Source: Flavobacterium marginilacus
Lineage (GTDB): Bacteria; Bacteroidota; Bacteroidia; Flavobacteriales; Flavobacteriaceae
Reading direction: 5' to 3'
DNA: 64,000 nucleotides
Assembly: GCF_026870155.1 (NCBI RefSeq)
Contig: NZ_CP113975.1
Span: 5,146,001 to 5,210,000 of the forward strand
The translations under genes were made by a program, and so were the position numbers. Position 1 is the first letter of the stretch. Each line of letters begins with the position of its first letter. Under the pieces are notes generated by a model, which was not told where the DNA came from, did not search any database, and worked only from the letters and a program-made list of their open reading frames with translations. Below, piece by piece: positions 43,563 to 52,610 of the stretch.

Positions 43563-44024
43563 ATGAAATACTCAATTTTGGCGATTATAGCCGTACTTTT
43601 TATATCTTGTACCAACAACGACAATGAATTGCCTGCGGCAATAGATTATACTGCTCAAAATGAAGCAGAAATTAAAGCATATATTGCAGATAACAAACTG
43701 GATGCAAAAAGATCAGATTCTGGCTTGTATTATGTAATTAACGAAGCGGGGACAGGAAAACAGCCTACCTCTACTTCAAACGTAAAAGTGACTTACAAAG
43801 GTTATTTTACAAACAAAATTATTTTTGATCAAAATAACACTGGGATTTCATTTAACCTGCAGCAGGTAATAAAGGGCTGGACTGAAGGACTTACCTATTT
43901 TAAAGAAGGCGGAAGCGGTATTCTTTTGGTACCTGCACATTTAGGTTATGGCAGCTACAATTATAATGGTATTCCAGGCGGTTCAGTTTTGATTTTTGAT
44001 GTCAGCCTAATTACTGTTAATTAA
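43563..44024 (+). CDS. FKBP-type peptidyl-prolyl isomerase lipoprotein
   Basis: A 153-residue lipoprotein with signal MKYSILAIIAVLFISC (Cys16 lipidated), followed by a short acidic linker and one FKBP domain (about 50-153): VKVTYKGYFTNKIIFDQN, VIKGWTEGLTYFKEGGSGIL, and LGYGSYNYNGIPGGSVLIFD. It probably assists proline-limited folding in the periplasm or at the outer membrane. Gliding-related lipoproteins such as GldI share this fold, but family membership cannot be fixed from this sequence alone. It is monocistronic with a strong terminator. Confidence 0.9.
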   Translation: MKYSILAIIAVLFISCTNNDNELPAAIDYTAQNEAEIKAYIADNKLDAKRSDSGLYYVINEAGTGKQPTSTSNVKVTYKGYFTNKIIFDQNNTGISFNLQQVIKGWTEGLTYFKEGGSGILLVPAHLGYGSYNYNGIPGGSVLIFDVSLITVN

Positions 44025-44054
44025 ATTTTTTGCCTAAAAACGACAAATAATATA

Positions 44055-44088
44055 AAAGCCCCGCATCAAGTGGGGCTTTCGTTTTTTT
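44055..44088 (+). terminator. Intrinsic terminator after the FKBP gene
   Basis: AAAGCCCC (44055-44062) pairs with GGGGCTTT (44072-44079) around a 9-nt loop, followed by a T-run (44082-44088). It is perfectly paired and probably bidirectional, since an A-run precedes it. Confidence 0.9.
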
Positions 44089-44137
44089 AAAACCTGCAAC
44101 GATTGTAAATGACAGCTAAAAACATCAATTACCACTG

Positions 44138-44541
44138 TCAGCCTGAATGAAACTGTATCTCTCCATCGACAATAAATGCCCCCGCAGAAGCTTTAAAAAC
44201 AGAATAGTCAAGCGGTGCTTTACAATTGACAGCTATTACCATAGATAACCCAAAAAGAAGCAGTAAAACACCGGTGCATTTGGCAATCAGCTCACTTTTG
44301 AAATTAGTCAGCAGCGCAATTGCAAAAGCGATTTCAAGAAAAGCAGCTATTCCGCCAGCAATAGAAGCTAAATTATAATTCAAAAAGGCATAAGTGTATT
44401 TGTATATTTTGCAAAAGCTCCCCAATTTCCCCAAGCAGACAATTCTTTGCTCCATAACCCGAAACGGTCTGCAGTTGCTGATAAAAATCCAGCACTTAGT
44501 GAAATTCTCAAAAACCATTCAATTATTTTCTCTTGTTTCAT
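44138..44541 (-). pseudogene. DoxX-like membrane protein, frameshifted
   Basis: Translation from ATG 44541 gives MKQEKIIEWFLRISLSAGFL and continues to MPF, where it meets a stop near 44383. Adding one base to the run of five As (44382-44386, Ts on the coding strand) restores the frame to LNYNLASIAGGIAAFLEIAF and on to the normal end at 44138. The joined product of about 134 residues has the four-helix DoxX layout. The start overlaps the GNAT stop (ATGA), so it was the third gene of an operon. Its AhpD-like neighbour is also broken. A homopolymer sequencing error cannot be excluded. Confidence 0.75.
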
Positions 44542-44960
44542 AACTGCTTATTAAAGTGATATGCGTTTATTGTAAAATTTTCTTTGAAGTAAAGCTTGTG
44601 CGCATCAGTTCGTGCGGGACCGCTGTCCAGCTGCACCGATTTACAATTCTGTTCTTTGGCAATACCATAAATATGATTAAGTAATGCCGATGCATATCCT
44701 TTGCCTCGATATTTTTCGAGAGTCGAAAGATCGTCTATGTATAACAGTTTGCTGCAATACAGCATCGTCCAAAATCGGTAACCCGCTAATGAAACGGCCT
44801 TATCATCATCGGAAATATATAGAAGTGTATAGCCTTCTTTTTGCATTTCCTTAATTTGATTTACAAATTCATTCTCCTTTAGCATAGGGCGCAAAAGGGA
44901 CATAGCCTCCCAGCAGAAAGCTATGTCTTGATCAGTAACTGCTGTTTTAATTTCAATCAT
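44538..44960 (-). CDS. GNAT family N-acetyltransferase
   Basis: A 140-residue GNAT. Motif A is in LLYIDDLSTLEKYRGKGYAS, with the R/Q-x-x-G-x-[GA] loop KYRGKGYA, followed by ALLNHIYGIAKEQNC. The C-terminal part reads LDSGPARTDAHKLYFKENF. The substrate is unknown. It lies between two broken genes (AhpD-like upstream, DoxX-like downstream) in the same orientation, overlapping the DoxX start by 4 bp. It remains intact. Confidence 0.88.
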   Translation of the reverse strand: MIEIKTAVTDQDIAFCWEAMSLLRPMLKENEFVNQIKEMQKEGYTLLYISDDDKAVSLAGYRFWTMLYCSKLLYIDDLSTLEKYRGKGYASALLNHIYGIAKEQNCKSVQLDSGPARTDAHKLYFKENFTINAYHFNKQL

Positions 44961-44964
44961 TTTG

Positions 44965-45394
44965 TTATTGTAGAATTAATAAAGTGGCTCTTCCTATTCT
45001 GTTCCAAGCATTAATACAGGCAATTGCCATAATCGCATGCGAAACTTTCTCTTCGCCCAAAACTTGAACTGCTTCGTTAAAAGTTTCGTTTGAAACCCCG
45101 TTTTCTGAAATAAGAGTAGTTTCATCTGTCAAGGTTAAAACAGCTCTTTCTTCATTCGTAAAATAAGGAGAATCTGCCCAGGCATTCAAAGCCAAAAGTC
45201 TCTTGGACGTTTCGCCGCCTGCCAGTGCATCATTACTGTGTGACTGTATGCACAAGGATTAATGAGGCTCTTACTTTGATAAGATGGCAGAGTGATTTTG
45301 GCAGATTTGTTTCGGTAACATATTTGTCCAATTGAATAAGTGATTGGTAAGCACCTGACGTTACTGTGTTGATGTCAATTCTTTGTGTCTGCAT
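44965..45394 (-). pseudogene. AhpD-like carboxymuconolactone decarboxylase family protein, frameshifted
   Basis: The N-terminal part reads from ATG 45394 (MQTQRIDINTVTSGAYQSLI) to KVRASLI and then runs into a different frame and a stop. The rest of the family sequence continues in another frame as CIQSHSNDALAGGETSKRLL to the end at 44965. Comparison with the usual CxxC-x3-H motif suggests that about 11 nt, including the first catalytic Cys, are missing at about 45254. The product would be inactive as an AhpD peroxidase. The size of the deletion is inferred from the family pattern. Confidence 0.75.
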
Positions 45395-45479
45395 TTTTGT
45401 TTGATTTAAATTATAATACAAAACTATGAGGATGGCTTTCGCTAAAAAATGGACAAAACTTTAAAAATGGTGGACTTTA

Positions 45480-46289
45480 CTATTCTGTCAAGAGAGAACG
45501 CAAATGGTCTTTTGCACGAGTGGCAGTCTGTTTTTTGAAAAACCTCGAAAAATAATGGCTGTCGTCAAACCCTAACTTAAAGGCAACTTGTTTTACATTC
45601 AGGTTTTCATAATTAAATAAACGCTTGGCTTCCAGAATAATTAAATCATTAATGAGCTGCTGAGTCGTTTCGTTGGTGTTTTTCTTAGTAAGCTCATTCA
45701 ATTTTTGTTCCGAAATATGCAGTAATTGAGCATACTCTTTTACAGTGAGACGTTTTTCAAAGCTGTCTCTGATTAAATTTAAAAACTGCAGAAACAGTGC
45801 ATCCGGTTTATAAAGCGGTCTTTCCTGCTGCATTATCTTGCATCTGCTTACTTCAATAATCAGCAGTTTCAAAATGGAATGCAGACTTGTTTCGTATTCA
45901 AATGGTTTGTTGATTAATTCACTTTTCAATGAATCATAATAATCCGTAACCCTTTTTAAACTGTTTTCATCGGATATTTTAATGAGTTCGTTTAATCCAA
46001 AATGACAGTATAATCCGTTATGGTAAATAAGTTCAACAGCCTTTTCATCTTTACAGAAGAAGTCATAAGTAAATTCTAAAATACTGCCTTCGCAATTGTT
46101 AATTTCTATAAACTGATAATATTGTTTTGGAGTAATAGTCAAAAAAAGACCCTCGTTAATTTCATAAAGCTGATTGTCGATTTCAATTTTCACTTCACCT
46201 GAATTACAAAAAATCAATACAAATTTATACTGTCGCTCAGGCAGTGTCATCAGTATTGAATCTTCTATTGGTTTTAAGTCAAAAATCAT
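45480..46289 (-). CDS. AraC family transcriptional regulator
   Basis: A 269-residue regulator with a cupin-like N-terminal sensor half (about 1-150, e.g. QLYEINEGLFLTITPKQYYQ) and a C-terminal double helix-turn-helix (about 170-269): LTVKEYAQLLHISEQKLNEL and LNVKQVAFKLGFDDSHYFSR, followed by FFKKQTATRAKDHLR. It lies directly upstream of the broken AhpD/GNAT/DoxX operon in the same orientation and was probably its regulator. Unlike those two genes it is intact. Confidence 0.92.
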   Translation of the reverse strand: MIFDLKPIEDSILMTLPERQYKFVLIFCNSGEVKIEIDNQLYEINEGLFLTITPKQYYQFIEINNCEGSILEFTYDFFCKDEKAVELIYHNGLYCHFGLNELIKISDENSLKRVTDYYDSLKSELINKPFEYETSLHSILKLLIIEVSRCKIMQQERPLYKPDALFLQFLNLIRDSFEKRLTVKEYAQLLHISEQKLNELTKKNTNETTQQLINDLIILEAKRLFNYENLNVKQVAFKLGFDDSHYFSRFFKKQTATRAKDHLRSLLTE

Positions 46290-46319
46290 AGTTGTGGATT
46301 AACTCGAATATAAATTAAA

Positions 46320-46766
46320 TCAGCTCTTAATCATTTCAATATGCGGAATATCATCTTCGAGATACATTTCGCTTGACTGTACAAAACCATGATTTTCATA
46401 GAATTTCTTCAGATACAATTGAGCTCCAATGGTGATTTGGCTTTCACCAAAATGTTCCAAAATACCTGCAATTGCATTTTGCATCAAATCATGCCCCCAT
46501 TTTCGGTCTCTGTAATCCCGATCAACTACAACTCTTCCAATAGAAGCGTTATCAAAAGTAATTCCTGATTTGAAAAGCCTAGCGTGTGCAATAATTTTAT
46601 CTTCATAAATTCCGAAAAGATGCAGAGCTAGTTTGTCTTTGCCATCAATATCCAAATAGACGCAGTTCTGCTCCACTACAAAGATCCTGCTTCGCAATTG
46701 GAGTATATCATACAACTCGGTTACAGTTAATGCCTCAAAGGGCTTTATTTTCCATTCTATAGACAT
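46320..46766 (-). CDS. ElaA-like GNAT acetyltransferase
   Basis: A 148-residue protein of the ElaA family of GNATs. Typical words are LYDILQLRSRIFVVEQNCVY, LDIDGKDKLALHLFG and IGRVVVDRDYRDRKWGHDLM (the acetyl-CoA loop), then AQLYLKKFYENHGFVQ and DDIPHIEM. The natural substrate is not established. It lies upstream of the AraC gene on the same strand with a 30-nt spacer, so the two may be co-transcribed. Confidence 0.92.
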   Translation of the reverse strand: MSIEWKIKPFEALTVTELYDILQLRSRIFVVEQNCVYLDIDGKDKLALHLFGIYEDKIIAHARLFKSGITFDNASIGRVVVDRDYRDRKWGHDLMQNAIAGILEHFGESQITIGAQLYLKKFYENHGFVQSSEMYLEDDIPHIEMIKS

Positions 46767-46916
46767 GGGGTAATATTTATTTTTAAGTTGAGAAAAAAAT
46801 CAGCCACAAATTACGCAAATTTCCACAAATTATGGATTATGAGATTGAAAAGCTATTTCGCAGAGATGCACGAAGGATTACACTCGATGTAATTAAATTA
46901 AGAGATTTTTGAATGA

Positions 46917-47011
46917 AGATTAACGATTTTTGATTTCAGATTTGGTGTTGGTAAATATCTATTTAGCTGATTTAATAGTTATTTCCATCTGAAATCAAAA
47001 ATCTTCAATCT
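46917..47011. repeat. Intergenic inverted repeat, family A copy 3
   Basis: The left arm AGATTAACGATTTTTGATTT (46917-46936) continues CAGATTTGG. The right arm starting CCATCTGAAATCAAAAATC, and ending CAATCT at 47011, is its near reverse complement, separated by about 40 nt. The arms match those of the element at 761-834. It lies between the ElaA-like gene and the DUF4837 gene. Confidence 0.6.
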
Positions 47012-47052
47012 ATTTTACTGCTTTTCTTTGGGTATCTCTCTGAAAATAAAAA

Positions 47053-48027
47053 TCAATTTATCTTGACGCCTTTAATAATCGATTCCAATTCGTGCATGTG
47101 ATTCCGTTTTTCCCGTGAAGGGACATAACAAAATCCGTCTAGGTAAATGATTCTGTTATTTTTTGAATCAATTATCAGATAATTTACAAACGCACCAAAC
47201 ATGAAACTGTCTTTTAACCTCCATGTTCCTTTGGTTTCATAAGCTGGTTTCCCGTCAAGGGTAATCTTCGACAGATAAAAAGGATATGATTTATCTATAT
47301 ACAGACTAGAAGCCGGCTCTTTGCCTCTAATATACAAATCACCTATGGAATCATGCACTTTTACTACTTTATTTAGCACATTGTCCTGTGCATTAATGGT
47401 GTTAATAGGCAGCTGCGTAATCAGTAAACTGGTGCTTCCGCTGGAAAATTCGCTTTTAAGCCAAACAAAACTCTTATTCTTAAGGACATAAGAATACTTT
47501 TTGGGAATTTTTAATAAAAGATTAAACTGTTGTTGAATTGCTGTCGGATCCACTAAAGAGTCATTTAACAAAAGCTGATGTGCCTTTATTTCGCCATCTT
47601 GAATGATTTTAATAATCTGCGGTGATCTTTTCTCTATAATGCTCAATAAATCCGAAAGGGTTTTGCCAGTAATGTGGATAACATTCTGAGGAGCTGCGTA
47701 CTGATTTTTTTTAATGGTAAAATTATTCTCTTCCCCCTGCTTAATGACAATAATCGTTCTGCTTTTGGTCACAAAACCTTCCATCACATTGATAGGATAC
47801 TGGTTAATATCAAATTGGGGTTCTTCGGTAGATAAACCTTCTACTGGACTTGCAAATTTATTTCGAATGCTGTCACCAATAATGCCATTCCACAGCTGAT
47901 CATCAATAACCACCGAAATTGTATTGATTTTACCAGTCGATTTTCTTGGCACATCGTCATCTTGCTTTTTGCAGGAAAAGAACAAAAGCGTAAGAAAATA
48001 AAAAAACAGAAAAAGGTTTTTATTCAT
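47053..48027 (-). CDS. DUF4837 family lipoprotein
   Basis: A 324-residue lipoprotein: signal MNKNLFLFFYFLTLLFFSC (Cys19), then a mature domain with the family words TISVVIDDQLWNGIIGDSIR, QYPINVMEGFVTKSRTIIVI and GTWRLKDSFMFGAFVNYLII. DUF4837 is largely restricted to Bacteroidota and has no established function. It is followed in the opposite transcription sense by no close gene; the upstream DUF1080 gene ends 47 nt before it and is co-oriented, so the two, and the LysM transglycosylase gene before them, may form an operon. Confidence 0.88.
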   Translation of the reverse strand: MNKNLFLFFYFLTLLFFSCKKQDDDVPRKSTGKINTISVVIDDQLWNGIIGDSIRNKFASPVEGLSTEEPQFDINQYPINVMEGFVTKSRTIIVIKQGEENNFTIKKNQYAAPQNVIHITGKTLSDLLSIIEKRSPQIIKIIQDGEIKAHQLLLNDSLVDPTAIQQQFNLLLKIPKKYSYVLKNKSFVWLKSEFSSGSTSLLITQLPINTINAQDNVLNKVVKVHDSIGDLYIRGKEPASSLYIDKSYPFYLSKITLDGKPAYETKGTWRLKDSFMFGAFVNYLIIDSKNNRIIYLDGFCYVPSREKRNHMHELESIIKGVKIN

Positions 48028-48074
48028 TGATAGGGCAATTAATTATCAAAAATAAAAAAAGCCTTTCGAAAAAT

Positions 48075-48740
48075 TTAGTTTTCTTCTTTAGAAATATTTT
48101 TTAATCGAATATTTTTAAAATCGATAGGCGAACCTTCATAATTCAAAGAAATTTTACCTTCTTTGGAAGAAGCTTCCACACATTGGTTTACTAATTTTCC
48201 ATTCAAATATTGGGTGATTTTTCCGTTGAATGAGCGAATCAAAACCTGATTCCATTCTCCGTAAGGTTTTTCATTATCGCTGAATTTAGGCGAAGTAACA
48301 CTAGCTCCAGGTTCAACTAATTTCCCGTTTACTACTGCGGTTATATTGTCCAAAAAAATGAAGTCGCCGGTAGTATTCTCTTTCATTTGAAATTGAATTC
48401 CTTTTGGCCATATATTATCAGGTGAATCTATAGGGATGTTATACATTACACCACTATTTTTTTTGGCTTTGCTTTTATTAAATTTTTCTTCAATATTCCA
48501 TCTGAATTCTAAAGCCAGCTCAAAGTTTTTATAACTTTTATTCGTCATCAGATAACCAATTTTATCTCCATGCATACGAATCATTCCGTCAGCAAACTCA
48601 TAGACATCTGAAGCTTTAATCCTTTGGCTGCTTGTTTTAGTAAAAGCATACCAGTCATTCTCTGAGAAATTTTTATCTTGAACAGCACACGAATTTAACA
48701 GCAGAACAAGTGCAAAAGCAAAAGTGAAATTTTTAAACAT
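48075..48740 (-). CDS. DUF1080 family lipoprotein (3-keto-disaccharide hydrolase-like)
   Basis: A 221-residue protein with a lipoprotein signal MFKNFTFAFALVLLLNSC (Cys18). The DUF1080 concanavalin-like domain contains FELALEFRWNIEEKFNKSKA, KKNSGVMYNIPID, EWNQVLIRSFNGKITQYLNG and ISLNYEGSPIDFKNIRLKNI. Some DUF1080 proteins hydrolyse 3-keto-glycosides; here it could equally be a surface carbohydrate-binding protein. It lies 23 nt downstream of the lytic transglycosylase gene on the same strand. Confidence 0.88.
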   Translation of the reverse strand: MFKNFTFAFALVLLLNSCAVQDKNFSENDWYAFTKTSSQRIKASDVYEFADGMIRMHGDKIGYLMTNKSYKNFELALEFRWNIEEKFNKSKAKKNSGVMYNIPIDSPDNIWPKGIQFQMKENTTGDFIFLDNITAVVNGKLVEPGASVTSPKFSDNEKPYGEWNQVLIRSFNGKITQYLNGKLVNQCVEASSKEGKISLNYEGSPIDFKNIRLKNISKEEN

Positions 48741-48763
48741 TAAAGTGAAATTTTAAACGAAGT

Positions 48764-50803
48764 CTATCCTTTTATTTTTAAACCCATACCCGGTTTTAAA
48801 TCATCGCCAGAAATATTGTTCCATTTTTTTAAATCAGATACTGTAACTCCAGGATATTTTTTTGAAATACTAAATAAAGAATCTCCTTTTTGCACTAAAT
48901 AATTGATTTCATCATTTTTTAAAGAAGAAGACATTTCTTTTTTCTTAAATGAATCTGCAGTAGCATTATTCGTATTTATAACCACTTCATTTTTAGCAAC
49001 AATTAAAACATTGCCAAGAGCTAAATTATTCGAGTGAAGACCGTTCCAGTTTTTTAAATCAACAACTGACGAACCAAATTTTTTGGCAATACTTCCAAGA
49101 TTATCACCTTTCTGAACTTCATATCTAATATCTCTCAATTCGGGAGCAGCTGTTACGGCAACAGCTTCATTGGTTTCAGCAGCAGCATTGCTTACTTGAA
49201 TAGAAGAACCTAATTTTAAATTTGTAGAACTTAAATGATTCCACTCTTTAATTTCGGCAACTGTAGTATTGTATTTTTTGGCGATAGTGTTTAAATTATC
49301 ACCTTTTTGAACTACATAAAAATTAGTAGCACCAGTAACCAGTGAGTCCTTTTTATCAACTGCTGTTTTAGATTCGGCTGTTACTGCATTCGTATTATCT
49401 TTTACAATAATTGCTTTATTTTTATCAATATTGGAAGCCAAAGCTGTATTAGTATCTATATCTTTTTCAATGATAATTTTTAAAGACTTTCCAGAAGCAA
49501 CTGCATTTCCTTTAATATGATTCCATTTTTTCAAATCAGAAACAGCTACATTATTATTTTTAGCAATTTCACCTAAATTATCACCCTTTTTTACTTTGTA
49601 GTATTTTATTTTAGAGTCAGATGAGGCTAAAGCAGTAGAATCTTTGATAAAAGCAGCTTTCCTGCCTTGATTAATTTTTTCTCTTTTATCCATTTCATAT
49701 TGAACATAAGCATAAATTTTATCTTCATTTGAAGTAAAAACCCCCACTTTGCAGGAAGGCAGTGTCAGATAATGACTTGTGCCGGCATAGTTAGGAATCA
49801 CATTTCGTTTGTATGATGGATTTAATGCCTGCAGCTGTTCAATTGGAATATCCAGCAGATTTGAAATCTGAGCAAAAGACATTTCCTTTTTAACCATTAC
49901 GGTATCCGTTGCAAAATGCCTCACCAAAGCTTTTTTAGGATTTATGCCATGCTCTTTATGGTATTCATAAATGTACATTGTAGCAAGAAAAGCGGGAACA
50001 TATCCTTGGGTTTCCTGCGGTAAATGTTTTTTGATGTTCCAAAAATTCTGCTGTCCGCCTGAACGCCTGATTGCCTTAGTTACATTTCCGGGTCCTGAAT
50101 TATAAGAAGCTAAAACCAAATCCCAGTCATTGAAAATAGCAAACATATTGGTCATATATTGTGCCGCAGCGGCTGAAGCTTTCAAAGGATCTGAACGTTC
50201 GTCAATATAAGAATCAATGTTTAAATTATATTGTTTACCAGTATTATACATAAACTGCCACAATCCTGTTGCACCGACTCTTGATACTGCCTTCGGATTT
50301 AATGCCGATTCTACAACTGCTAAGTATTTGATTTCTAAAGGAACATTTTGTTTAGCCAGAGCCTCTTCGAAAATTGGAAAATAATATTGGGCGACTGCCA
50401 TTTGGTTGGCGAAAGCCTTTTTTCTGTTTTTGAGAAATGACTTAATTAAATTCTCTAACCCCTGATTGTATTCTATGTTAAATGGAGATTTAGCATCCAT
50501 CACTGCAAGTCTTTGTTTCAGCAGTTCAGTCGGAAGCTCTGCATCTATATCTTTATCAACGTTAACAGTATTTATTTCAGCAGCTAAATCATTATAAATA
50601 TCGAGAGAATTACCTATCTGGTTCATCCATAAACTGTCTGTTTTTACAGTACGGTCATATTTTACGAAAGAATTTTTAATGGAATCTAAAAAGGTAACTT
50701 GTTTTGGATTGTTTTCTATTCCAGAATTTCCCAGATTACTCTGAGAAAATACAGAAGCTGTAAGCATTAAGAAAAATGAAAGGGTGGTATTTTTTATTGT
50801 CAT
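48764..50803 (-). CDS. Membrane-bound lytic murein transglycosylase (MltD-like) with four LysM domains
   Basis: Cleaves peptidoglycan glycan strands. It has 679 residues with signal peptide MTIKNTTLSFFLMLTASVFS. The SLT domain (about 150-290) has the catalytic Glu165 in LAVVESALNPKA, followed by GATGLWQFMYNTGKQYNL and LASYNSGPGNV. Four LysM modules follow, near 401-445, 494-538, 559-604 and 632-677, each beginning with a VKKGDNL or VQKGDNL-like word, separated by Ala/Asn/Thr-rich linkers. A candidate promoter is at 50853-50860. The family usually carries one to three LysM units. Confidence 0.93.
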   Translation of the reverse strand: MTIKNTTLSFFLMLTASVFSQSNLGNSGIENNPKQVTFLDSIKNSFVKYDRTVKTDSLWMNQIGNSLDIYNDLAAEINTVNVDKDIDAELPTELLKQRLAVMDAKSPFNIEYNQGLENLIKSFLKNRKKAFANQMAVAQYYFPIFEEALAKQNVPLEIKYLAVVESALNPKAVSRVGATGLWQFMYNTGKQYNLNIDSYIDERSDPLKASAAAAQYMTNMFAIFNDWDLVLASYNSGPGNVTKAIRRSGGQQNFWNIKKHLPQETQGYVPAFLATMYIYEYHKEHGINPKKALVRHFATDTVMVKKEMSFAQISNLLDIPIEQLQALNPSYKRNVIPNYAGTSHYLTLPSCKVGVFTSNEDKIYAYVQYEMDKREKINQGRKAAFIKDSTALASSDSKIKYYKVKKGDNLGEIAKNNNVAVSDLKKWNHIKGNAVASGKSLKIIIEKDIDTNTALASNIDKNKAIIVKDNTNAVTAESKTAVDKKDSLVTGATNFYVVQKGDNLNTIAKKYNTTVAEIKEWNHLSSTNLKLGSSIQVSNAAAETNEAVAVTAAPELRDIRYEVQKGDNLGSIAKKFGSSVVDLKNWNGLHSNNLALGNVLIVAKNEVVINTNNATADSFKKKEMSSSLKNDEINYLVQKGDSLFSISKKYPGVTVSDLKKWNNISGDDLKPGMGLKIKG

Positions 50804-50852
50804 AACAGTATTTTAATTTGCTATTATTCAAACGATTACAAATAAACTTCTG

Positions 50853-50860
50853 CAAACATA
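50853..50860 (-). promoter_or_regulatory. Candidate -7 element for the LysM transglycosylase gene
   Basis: TATGTTTG on the minus strand matches TAnnTTTG, about 50 nt upstream of the start at 50803. No clear -33 box was seen. Confidence 0.4.
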
Positions 50861-51072
50861 GAATGTATTTTCTAATTAAGAATCTTAAAATCTGTTAAAT
50901 ATACATAAAAAAAGCACATTTCGGTTATTTTTTGATGATTTGTGAGGGATTAATTTCAAAAAAAACAAAATTGTCAATTTTATAAAAAAAGCAATCTTCA
51001 GAAAAGTCTGTGGTTTTTATTCTGAGCAAATAGCTTCTTAGATAACAGCTGATTCAAAACAGCAGATAAAAA

Positions 51073-51109
51073 AAAACCTTAAAATGCAACAAAAGCATCT
51101 TAAGGTTTT
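51073..51109 (-). terminator. Intrinsic terminator of pgk
   Basis: AAAACCTTAA (51073-51082) pairs with TTAAGGTTTT (51100-51109), with an inner ATGC/GCAT pair around a 7-nt loop. The minus strand continues into a T-run. It lies about 60 nt beyond the pgk stop codon. Confidence 0.85.
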
Positions 51110-51170
51110 AATTATTCTTTAAGAATATAATTAACTTTAAAAAGTTAACATTTCTGTTATAGCAAAATAT

Positions 51171-52358
51171 TTAGTCTAATATAGCTGCGATTCCAGGAAG
51201 TGTTCTGCCTTCAAGCATTTCCAGCATTGCTCCTCCTCCAGTAGAAACATAACTCATTTTTTCTTCAAAACCGAATTGTTTTACTGCTGCTACAGAATCA
51301 CCACCTCCTACAAGAGAGAATGCTCCGTTTTGAGTAGAAGCCGCGATATAATTTCCTAATGCAATAGTTCCTTTTGCAAATGTTTCCATTTCAAAAACTC
51401 CTAAAGGTCCATTCCAAAGAATTGTTTTAGATTCTAAGATTACTTTTTCGAAGTTTGCCAATGATTTTGGACCTGCATCAAGTCCCTGCCATCCTTCAGG
51501 AATTTCTCTTACATCAACCACTTGAGTATCTGCAGTATTAGAAAAGTCATTAGCAGCAACTACATCAACAGGTATATGAATCTGAACTCCTTTTTCTTTA
51601 GCCAATCTTAAAATTTCAAGAGCTAAATCCAATTTATCAAGTTCACAGATAGAATCACCTACATTTCCGCCCTGAGCTTTTATGAAAGTAAATGTCATTC
51701 CGCCGCCAATAATCATGTGATCTACTTTGTCAAGAATGTTTTCGATAACTGTAATTTTAGAAGAAACTTTAGAGCCACCAAGTACAGCTGTAACTGGTTT
51801 TTCACTGTTTTTCAAAACTTTATTTAAGCTTTCGATTTCTTTAGCCAATAACGTTCCAAAACATTTGTTATCAGCAAAAAACTGAGCGATAATTGTAGTT
51901 GAAGCGTGTGCTCTGTGTGCTGTACCAAAAGCATCATTTACATAGATATCACCAAGTGAAGCTAATTCTTTAGCAAATGCAACATCTCCTGCCTCTTCTT
52001 CATCATGAAAACGTAAATTTTCTAATAACAATACTTCTCCTGGTTTCAAGTTTTTAGCAGCCTCTTGAGCTTCTGCCCCAACACAGTTTGAAGCAAACTG
52101 AACTGTAACTCCTAAAATATCTGAAGTCGTTTTTAGAATATGCTTTAACGAATATTTATCCTGAGCTCCTTTTGGTCTACCAAGGTGGGACATCAAAATA
52201 ACGCTTCCGCCATTAGATAAAATATAGTCTATTGTTGGTTTTGCTGCTTCGATACGGGTAGTATCTGTTACATTAAAGTTTTCGTCTAAAGGAACATTAA
52301 AATCAACTCTTATTATTGCCTTTTTATTATTGAAATCAAAATTATTTAAAGTCTTCAT
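51171..52358 (-). CDS. pgk: Phosphoglycerate kinase
   Basis: Glycolytic ATP-forming kinase converting 1,3-bisphosphoglycerate to 3-phosphoglycerate. The chosen start [20 protein letters not shown] at 52358 gives the normal 395 residues. A longer in-frame opening from 52394 would overlap the candidate -7 element at 52392-52399. Family words are [64 protein letters not shown] and the C-terminal [10 protein letters not shown]. It is monocistronic between the pgk terminator and the sprF terminator. Confidence 0.97.
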   Translation of the reverse strand: MKTLNNFDFNNKKAIIRVDFNVPLDENFNVTDTTRIEAAKPTIDYILSNGGSVILMSHLGRPKGAQDKYSLKHILKTTSDILGVTVQFASNCVGAEAQEAAKNLKPGEVLLLENLRFHDEEEAGDVAFAKELASLGDIYVNDAFGTAHRAHASTTIIAQFFADNKCFGTLLAKEIESLNKVLKNSEKPVTAVLGGSKVSSKITVIENILDKVDHMIIGGGMTFTFIKAQGGNVGDSICELDKLDLALEILRLAKEKGVQIHIPVDVVAANDFSNTADTQVVDVREIPEGWQGLDAGPKSLANFEKVILESKTILWNGPLGVFEMETFAKGTIALGNYIAASTQNGAFSLVGGGDSVAAVKQFGFEEKMSYVSTGGGAMLEMLEGRTLPGIAAILD

Positions 52359-52391
52359 GGTTCTTTTTTTAATTGTTTTTTGAAAGAAAAG

Positions 52392-52399
52392 CAAAGATA
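52392..52399 (-). promoter_or_regulatory. Candidate -7 element for pgk
   Basis: TATCTTTG on the minus strand matches TAnnTTTG, 34 nt upstream of the chosen start. It supports the 395-residue protein. Confidence 0.5.
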
Positions 52400-52542
52400 T
52401 AACTTTTAAATAAGTATTAAATTTTATAATTCTAAAAAAAATATGAAATTACTAACGAAATCGATGTAAATACAAAATAAACACAACCTATTTGACAAAT
52501 TGCTAAAAATAAAACACCTTATAGATATTCAAACTTCGCAGT

Positions 52543-52590
52543 AAAAAAAAGCTCCTATTGATTCTATGTACAAGAATCGATAGGAACTTT
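52543..52590 (-). terminator. Terminator after sprF
   Basis: CCTAT-T-GATTCT (52554-52565) pairs with AGAATC-G-ATAGG (52573-52584). Read on the minus strand, the stem continues with AGGAGC and a T-run (complement of 52543-52550). It lies about 25 nt after the sprF stop. Confidence 0.85.
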
Positions 52591-52610
52591 TAATTTTATA
52601 TAACCGCTTA

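Larger units (their letters stand above)
50804..51170. other. 367-bp intergenic region
   Basis: Holds the candidate transglycosylase promoter (50853-50860) and the pgk terminator (51073-51109). The AT-rich middle shows no coding potential that I would support. Confidence 0.5.
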
